Shown here: positions 7,849 through 11,354 of the stretch, in pieces
Numbering within the stretch: position 1 is the first letter of the stretch
Layout: each line of letters starts with the position of its first letter
DNA from: Oligoflexia bacterium
GTDB lineage: Bacteria > Myxococcota_A > UBA796 > UBA2385
Assembly (NCBI GenBank): GCA_013152105.1
Contig: JAADHA010000215.1
Span: 1-11,354, forward strand
Length of the DNA stretch: 11,354 bases
Direction of reading: 5' to 3'
Translations under genes and position numbers: made by a program
The notes under the pieces: model-generated
Database searches by the model: none
The model's input: only the letters and a program-made list of their open reading frames with translations
Told to the model about the DNA's origin: nothing

Positions 7849-9062
7849 GCGCCGCTGTCCTTCGTGTGCTGGTCGTGGATGACAACCGGACCGCGGCCGA
7901 GGCCGTGGCCACGCTCTTGCGCCGTGAACAGCACACCGTGGACGTCTGCTACGACGGCCAGGCCGCAATCGCTCGCCTCGCACAAGACGCCTACGACCTG
8001 GTCCTGACGGACCTGCGCATGGAGCCCGTCGACGGACTCGAGGTCGTCCGGGCCGCCCGGGCCGTCGATCCTCCGGTTGAAGTCATGGTCTTCACCGCCT
8101 TCGGATCGGTCGAGGTCGCCGTCGAGGCCATGCGCCTCGGGGCGCTTGACTTTCTGACCAAGCCCGTCACGGCCGAACAGATCCTGCGCCGTGTCCGAGA
8201 CCTGCGGCCCTCCGTTACGACCGGCCTGCTCATCGTCGGGGGCAGCGAGGCGGCCAAGCAGATCCGGGCCCAAGCCAACGCCATGGCCCGGGTTCGCAGC
8301 ACCGTGCTCATCACCGGGGAACAAGGCTCGGGCCGCCGCCATCTGGCCCGGTGGCTCCATGGCCACGGCCCCGACGCGACCCTGGCCCTGTTGACCGCGC
8401 GGGCCAGCCAGCCCATTGACGACCAAGCCCTGGCCGGCGCAGGGACCCTGCTCATCCCCAACGTCGACACCTGGTCACCCGACGCCCAGGGGCTGCTCCT
8501 TCGATCCCTCGAAGGGCTGGAGGCCGGGCAGGCGCCGCGCGTCATCGCCACCGCCTCGGACGGCATCGACGTGATGGCTGCCCGCGGAGAGATCCCGCCC
8601 GAACTCTACTTTCGCCTGGCGGTCCTGGTCCTGCACGTGCCGCCCCTGCGCCAGCGACCCGATGATATCTCGCCGCTGCTCGACCACTTCCTGCGCAACA
8701 CCGCCACCGCCTTTCACAAGGCGGCACCCACACCCTCCAGCCCACAGATCCAACGCCTGCGGGCCCACGGCTGGCCGGGTAATGTCCGCGAAATCGCCAA
8801 TCTGGCCGAACGTGCGGTGGTCCTGGGCAACCAGGTCTTCGACATGGAGATCAAACCCGCGGTCGGCGCAGACATCAGCCTGCCGCACCTGGCCGAGGGC
8901 TTCAACCTGACCCAGCACCTCGAGGAGATCGAGCGCACCATGCTCATCCGCGCAATCGAACAGACCGGCGGCGACCGCCCGGCCATGAGCCGTCTGCTCG
9001 GTCTGGAGCGAAACACCCTGCGCTACAAGCTCAACAAGTTCGGCTTGCTCGATCGCACCTGA
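7845..9062 (+). CDS. NtrC-type response regulator with a degenerate AAA+ domain lacking GAFTGA
   Basis: This 405-residue regulator has NtrC domain order. The receiver (about 5-120) looks functional: VVDD near the start, phospho-acceptor D56 in LTDLRM, FTAFG and K106 in TKP. The middle aligns with the sigma-54-activator AAA+ domain but is broken at key sites. The P-loop reads GEQGSGRR (158-165), with Arg164 in place of lysine. The GTLFLDEIGD block reads GTLLIPNVDT (200-209), so both Walker B acids are replaced (Pro205, Asn206). The interval between these motifs is about 24 residues shorter than in NtrC, and no GAFTGA or ESELFGHE is present. The later PPLRQRPDDI and GWPGNVREIANLAERAVVL are kept, as is a C-terminal Fis-type helix-turn-helix ending NTLRYKLNKFGL. 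I infer a phosphorylation-controlled DNA-binding protein that does not open sigma-54 promoters. The start overlaps the kinase stop. Confidence 0.92.
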   Translation: MSAAVLRVLVVDDNRTAAEAVATLLRREQHTVDVCYDGQAAIARLAQDAYDLVLTDLRMEPVDGLEVVRAARAVDPPVEVMVFTAFGSVEVAVEAMRLGALDFLTKPVTAEQILRRVRDLRPSVTTGLLIVGGSEAAKQIRAQANAMARVRSTVLITGEQGSGRRHLARWLHGHGPDATLALLTARASQPIDDQALAGAGTLLIPNVDTWSPDAQGLLLRSLEGLEAGQAPRVIATASDGIDVMAARGEIPPELYFRLAVLVLHVPPLRQRPDDISPLLDHFLRNTATAFHKAAPTPSSPQIQRLRAHGWPGNVREIANLAERAVVLGNQVFDMEIKPAVGADISLPHLAEGFNLTQHLEEIERTMLIRAIEQTGGDRPAMSRLLGLERNTLRYKLNKFGLLDRT

Positions 9063-9073
9063 GACGCTGCCCC

Positions 9074-10189
9074 ATGCACCGGCCACCCGCACAGGACATT
9101 CCCCCGGAGTTCGCGCCCGACACCGCGCGCGGCGGGCTGCGCCGCGGGCTGCTGGTCATCGGTGCCTTCCTGCTCGCCATCGCGATCGGAGTCCTGGCGG
9201 TCAGCCGCACGGACCTGGGTGCCCAGGCGGTCGCCGACCTCTGGCGCCGATCCCACCCCCTCACTCTGCTCTGCGCCTTCGCCGTGATGACCTTGGCCTT
9301 CCCCTTCATGGCGCTGCGCTGGCGAGCGCTGATGCCGATCCCCGCGACGGCACCGACCCGACCATCCCCTGTGGGCCTCACCGCGATCGTGTGTGCCGGC
9401 CTGCTCCTGAACTATGCGCTGCCAGGACCGATGGGCGAGCTGGGGGCCGCCTGGTTTGCCAGTCGCCGCTACAAGCTGCCACTGGCCAGCACCCTGGCCT
9501 CGGGCGTGGCCGCTCGTCTGGTCGGGCTCACCACAGCGGCCCTGACCGCGGCGCTGGTGTGGGTCCTGGTGGACCTCCCGGTGCCCGCCGCGTACCACCA
9601 GATCGTGGGCGCGGCGGTGTTGGTCATCGGGATCGGGGGCGGGGTCATGGCCGTTCTCACCGCGCGACCCGAACCCTGGAAACGCCTGGCCCACGCGCTG
9701 CTCGGGCCGCTCTCCCGCCGACCGACGCGCCTGGGCGCCCGCCTGGCGAAGCTGGACGCAGCCTTTGGGCGAACCGCCGACGGCCTGGCCCAGGTCGCGC
9801 GCGCACGGCCACGGGCCTGGATAGAGGCCGTGGGCTGGTCCGCCGCGTCCCACCTGTCGGTGATCGCCGGGGTCGCGCTGGCCTGCAAGGCCTTCGAAGC
9901 AACCGTGAACCTCCCCGGCCTGATCTTCACCTACGCGACCACCACGGCCGGCGCTGTCGTGCTCTTCATTCTGCCAGGATCCCAGCTAGGTTGGGACGCG
10001 ATGTTCATGAGCCTGCTGGCGGGCAGCGCGGGTCTGTCGCTGACCGACGCGGCCGCCATCACGCTGGTCGTACGAACCCATCACCTGCTGCTGATGGCGA
10101 TCGGCGCCGCGGCGCTGGCCTGGCTCCTGCGCGACGCGGAAGAAAAGACTCCCGAACCGCCATCCACAGTTGCACCACCGGGTGATTAG
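9074..10189 (+). CDS. Polytopic membrane protein, LPG_synthase_TM / UPF0104-like
   Basis: This 371-residue inner-membrane protein has about seven to eight hydrophobic segments, the first at about 25-43. Two motifs support the lysylphosphatidylglycerol synthase transmembrane (UPF0104) family: NYALPGPMGELG (113-124), matching the family's N-x-x-LPG-x-x-GE element, with SGVAARLVGL shortly after, and a second ILPGSQLGWDAMF (from 299), matching the C-terminal PGG-x-G element. The family includes MprF-like lipid flippase domains and putative lipid or glycan transport proteins. The aminoacyl-transferase domain of MprF is absent, so lysyl-PG synthesis should not be assumed. It starts 11 bp after the regulator stop with no clear ribosome binding site, suggesting coupling. 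A link to the pilus or its regulation is possible but unproven. The C-terminal tail is polar. Confidence 0.78.
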   Translation: MHRPPAQDIPPEFAPDTARGGLRRGLLVIGAFLLAIAIGVLAVSRTDLGAQAVADLWRRSHPLTLLCAFAVMTLAFPFMALRWRALMPIPATAPTRPSPVGLTAIVCAGLLLNYALPGPMGELGAAWFASRRYKLPLASTLASGVAARLVGLTTAALTAALVWVLVDLPVPAAYHQIVGAAVLVIGIGGGVMAVLTARPEPWKRLAHALLGPLSRRPTRLGARLAKLDAAFGRTADGLAQVARARPRAWIEAVGWSAASHLSVIAGVALACKAFEATVNLPGLIFTYATTTAGAVVLFILPGSQLGWDAMFMSLLAGSAGLSLTDAAAITLVVRTHHLLLMAIGAAALAWLLRDAEEKTPEPPSTVAPPGD

Positions 10190-10206
10190 GGTTGAGGCGT
10201 CGGGCT

Positions 10207-10227
10207 GGGGAGCGCAGCCTGCGCCCC
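10207..10227 (+). terminator. Possible hairpin between the membrane-protein and lipoprotein genes
   Basis: GGGG-(AG)-CGCA can pair with TGCGCCCC across a GCC loop, giving 8 GC-rich pairs with a 2-nt bulge. No T-tract follows, so it is not a classical intrinsic terminator. It might attenuate transcription or stabilise an mRNA end, or be chance in GC-rich DNA. Confidence 0.3.
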
Positions 10228-10243
10228 GCACATCGACACCCCC

Positions 10244-10248
10244 GGAGG
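10244..10248 (+). promoter_or_regulatory. Shine-Dalgarno for the lipoprotein gene
   Basis: GGAGG lies 4 nt before ATG 10253, supporting that start. Confidence 0.7.
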
Positions 10249-10252
10249 CACC

Positions 10253-10945
10253 ATGTCCACCGTATTGCTCGCTCTCGCCCTGGTTCTCGGCTGCGGGTCC
10301 AAAAAGGCCCCGCCTGTCGCGGCCGCCGCCCCTGCACAGCCCGTCGCCACGCCGGCCGCCCCGCCCGCACCTGAACCCGAACCCGCAGCCCCCGAGCCTG
10401 CCCCCGAAGTCAACAACGCCGACCTGACCGTGACCCTCAAGTTCGCGGACGGCACGACCAAAACGGGTCACGTCAAGCGCATCGAACGCAGCGTCGATTT
10501 CTACGCCGAAGCCGGCTGGCTGACCGATGAAAAGAAGCTGATGATCGAGGGCGAGACCGGCACGGTCCTGCACAACATTCCGTGGACAAAGGTGCGCAGC
10601 GTCTCGGTGATCCCCGGCAAGGTCCCCGCCGACGTCAGTTGCAGCTACACGACCGACTTCACGCCGTGGATGTACGACTGCACGCTGAAGACCAGCGGCA
10701 AGCTCGTCGACACCGACAACAAGAGCTGGACCGTCTCCAACCGCCACAAGTGGCGCTTCACCTTCGATGACGACAGCCAGGTCGAGTTCTGGCTGTACAA
10801 GTTCGCGGCCCGCCAGCAGGACACGACCGTCGTCGACATGGAAACGGTCAACCCCGAGAACCTGTCGATCTACCAACAGCTCCAAGAGAAGCTCCGGTCC
10901 GAAGCCAAGAGCGGCGACTTCGTAACCAGCGTGTCCGTGCAGTAG
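10253..10945 (+). CDS. Lipoprotein of unknown function with Pro/Ala/Glu-rich linker
   Basis: I do not recognise this 230-residue protein. It begins with a short lipoprotein signal, MSTVLLALALVLGCGS, with lipidated Cys14, followed by a low-complexity Ala/Pro/Glu linker (about 18-52, including PEPEPAAPEPAPE) that would hold the folded part away from the membrane. The globular part starts LTVTLKFADGTTKTGHVKRI and continues to HNIPWTKVRSVSVIPG. This strand pattern, with G-x-V after a short hairpin and a closing IPW element, suggests a small SH3/Sm-like beta barrel, by inference only. Two further cysteines (C130 and C143) could form a disulfide, consistent with a periplasmic location. A good ribosome binding site and the 63-bp upstream gap allow separate expression. 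It ends 22 bp from the convergent GAF gene. Confidence 0.82.
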   Translation: MSTVLLALALVLGCGSKKAPPVAAAAPAQPVATPAAPPAPEPEPAAPEPAPEVNNADLTVTLKFADGTTKTGHVKRIERSVDFYAEAGWLTDEKKLMIEGETGTVLHNIPWTKVRSVSVIPGKVPADVSCSYTTDFTPWMYDCTLKTSGKLVDTDNKSWTVSNRHKWRFTFDDDSQVEFWLYKFAARQQDTTVVDMETVNPENLSIYQQLQEKLRSEAKSGDFVTSVSVQ

Positions 10946-10967
10946 GACCGCCGCGCGCAGGACCGGG

Positions 10968-11354
10968 TCAGTCGCGGTCCGCCAGCCGGCCGGCCAGCGC
11001 GTCAGCGACCAGCTCGACCCGCTGAACCTGGGATCGATCGAAGCCCCCCGGCAGCACCGGGTTCAGCAGCTCCAAGCACCCGAAGATCTGGCGCTCGAAG
11101 GCGACCGGTACACAGATCACGGCGTGGGTGTCGAAGCCGGTGATGTCATCGAAGTCCGAGCAGAAGCGCTCATCGCTGCGCGTGTCGGTCACAAGAAGGC
11201 TGGCGACGCGCTGCACGGCGAAGCCGGCGATACCGAATCCGGCGGGGATCACCGCGCCTTGGACCCCCTTCGCACGGGGACCGAAGGCGTGCAGAAAACG
11301 CAGGCGGCCGTCGGGTTCACGCTCCAAGGCGGCGCCCGCTTCGGCAGGCACCAG
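10968..11354 (-). CDS. GAF-domain protein, C-terminal part (5' end outside window)
   Basis: This minus-strand frame is open to the right edge (a Leu codon precedes the first possible GTG at 11351), so at least 128 residues of a longer protein are seen. They fit one GAF domain: LRFLHAFGPRAKGVQG, then PAGFGIAGFAVQRVASLLVT, DTRSDERFCSDFDDITGF, AVICVPVAFERQIFGCLELL, and a final helix up to LADRD at the C-terminus. GAF domains bind small ligands such as cyclic nucleotides, haem or bilins, or mediate signalling contacts. The ligand here cannot be told. The N-terminal partner domain, which would define the protein's job, lies outside. Nothing follows the GAF domain, so it is the last domain. The gene converges on the + strand lipoprotein gene. 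Confidence 0.85.
   Translation of the reverse strand: MVPAEAGAALEREPDGRLRFLHAFGPRAKGVQGAVIPAGFGIAGFAVQRVASLLVTDTRSDERFCSDFDDITGFDTHAVICVPVAFERQIFGCLELLNPVLPGGFDRSQVQRVELVADALAGRLADRD

Noticed and set aside
7404..8426. 340-codon antisense frame across the kinase/regulator junction
   Set aside because: It covers two well-supported genes on the other strand and has a low-complexity Gly/Ala/Arg composition without domains.
9023..9853. 276-codon antisense frame opposite the membrane-protein gene
   Set aside because: Rich in Gly/Gln/Arg with no hydrophobic core or motif, and opposite a coherent membrane protein.
10945..10980. Possible bidirectional terminator at the convergent gene ends
   Set aside because: GGACCGC and GCGGTCC can pair, but the stem is only 7 bp with a long loop and no T-tract; it also overlaps coding sequence of the GAF gene.

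Overview
The window is GC-rich DNA, with third codon positions mostly G or C, packed tightly with genes read on the + strand. An outer-membrane secretin and several lipoproteins point to a Gram-negative (diderm) bacterium. The combination of a Tad pilus cluster, a histidine kinase with an NtrC-type regulator, and stand-alone lipoproteins would suit Myxococcota or another former deltaproteobacterial lineage. That placement is an impression from gene content, not something the sequence proves.

Positions 1-6278 carry the core of a Tad (tight adherence, Flp-type IVc pilus) cluster in canonical order: the C-terminal part of the secretin CpaC/RcpA (cut by the left edge), the MinD/ParA-like localisation protein CpaE/TadZ, the motor ATPase CpaF/TadA, the platform proteins TadB and TadC, the TPR lipoprotein TadD, and a small 87-residue lipoprotein. 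Flp pilin, prepilin peptidase, CpaB/RcpC and TadE/F/G minor pilins are not in the window. The first three may lie to the left.

Positions 6313-9062 carry a two-component pair joined by a start/stop overlap. A membrane histidine kinase with a periplasmic sensor region comes first, followed by a response regulator with NtrC-like domain order. Its central AAA+ domain is degenerate: the P-loop lysine, the Walker B acidic pair and the sigma-54-contacting GAFTGA loop are all missing. This is the most notable feature here. The regulator probably controls transcription without activating sigma-54, perhaps acting on the pilus genes themselves.

Positions 9074-10945 carry a polytopic membrane protein of the LPG_synthase_TM / UPF0104 type and, after a 63-bp gap with a possible hairpin, a lipoprotein of unknown function with a Pro/Ala/Glu-rich linker. 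At 10968-11354, on the opposite strand and convergent, lies the C-terminal part of a GAF-domain protein that runs off the right edge.

Spacing suggests one long transcription unit from the secretin to at least the membrane protein at 10189. Start and stop codons overlap by 4 nt at tadB/tadC, tadC/tadD, tadD/small lipoprotein and kinase/regulator. The only sizeable internal gap is 100 bp between cpaE and cpaF. No stretch over 300 bases lacks a gene. I saw no tRNA, rRNA, insertion sequence, CRISPR array or phage gene.
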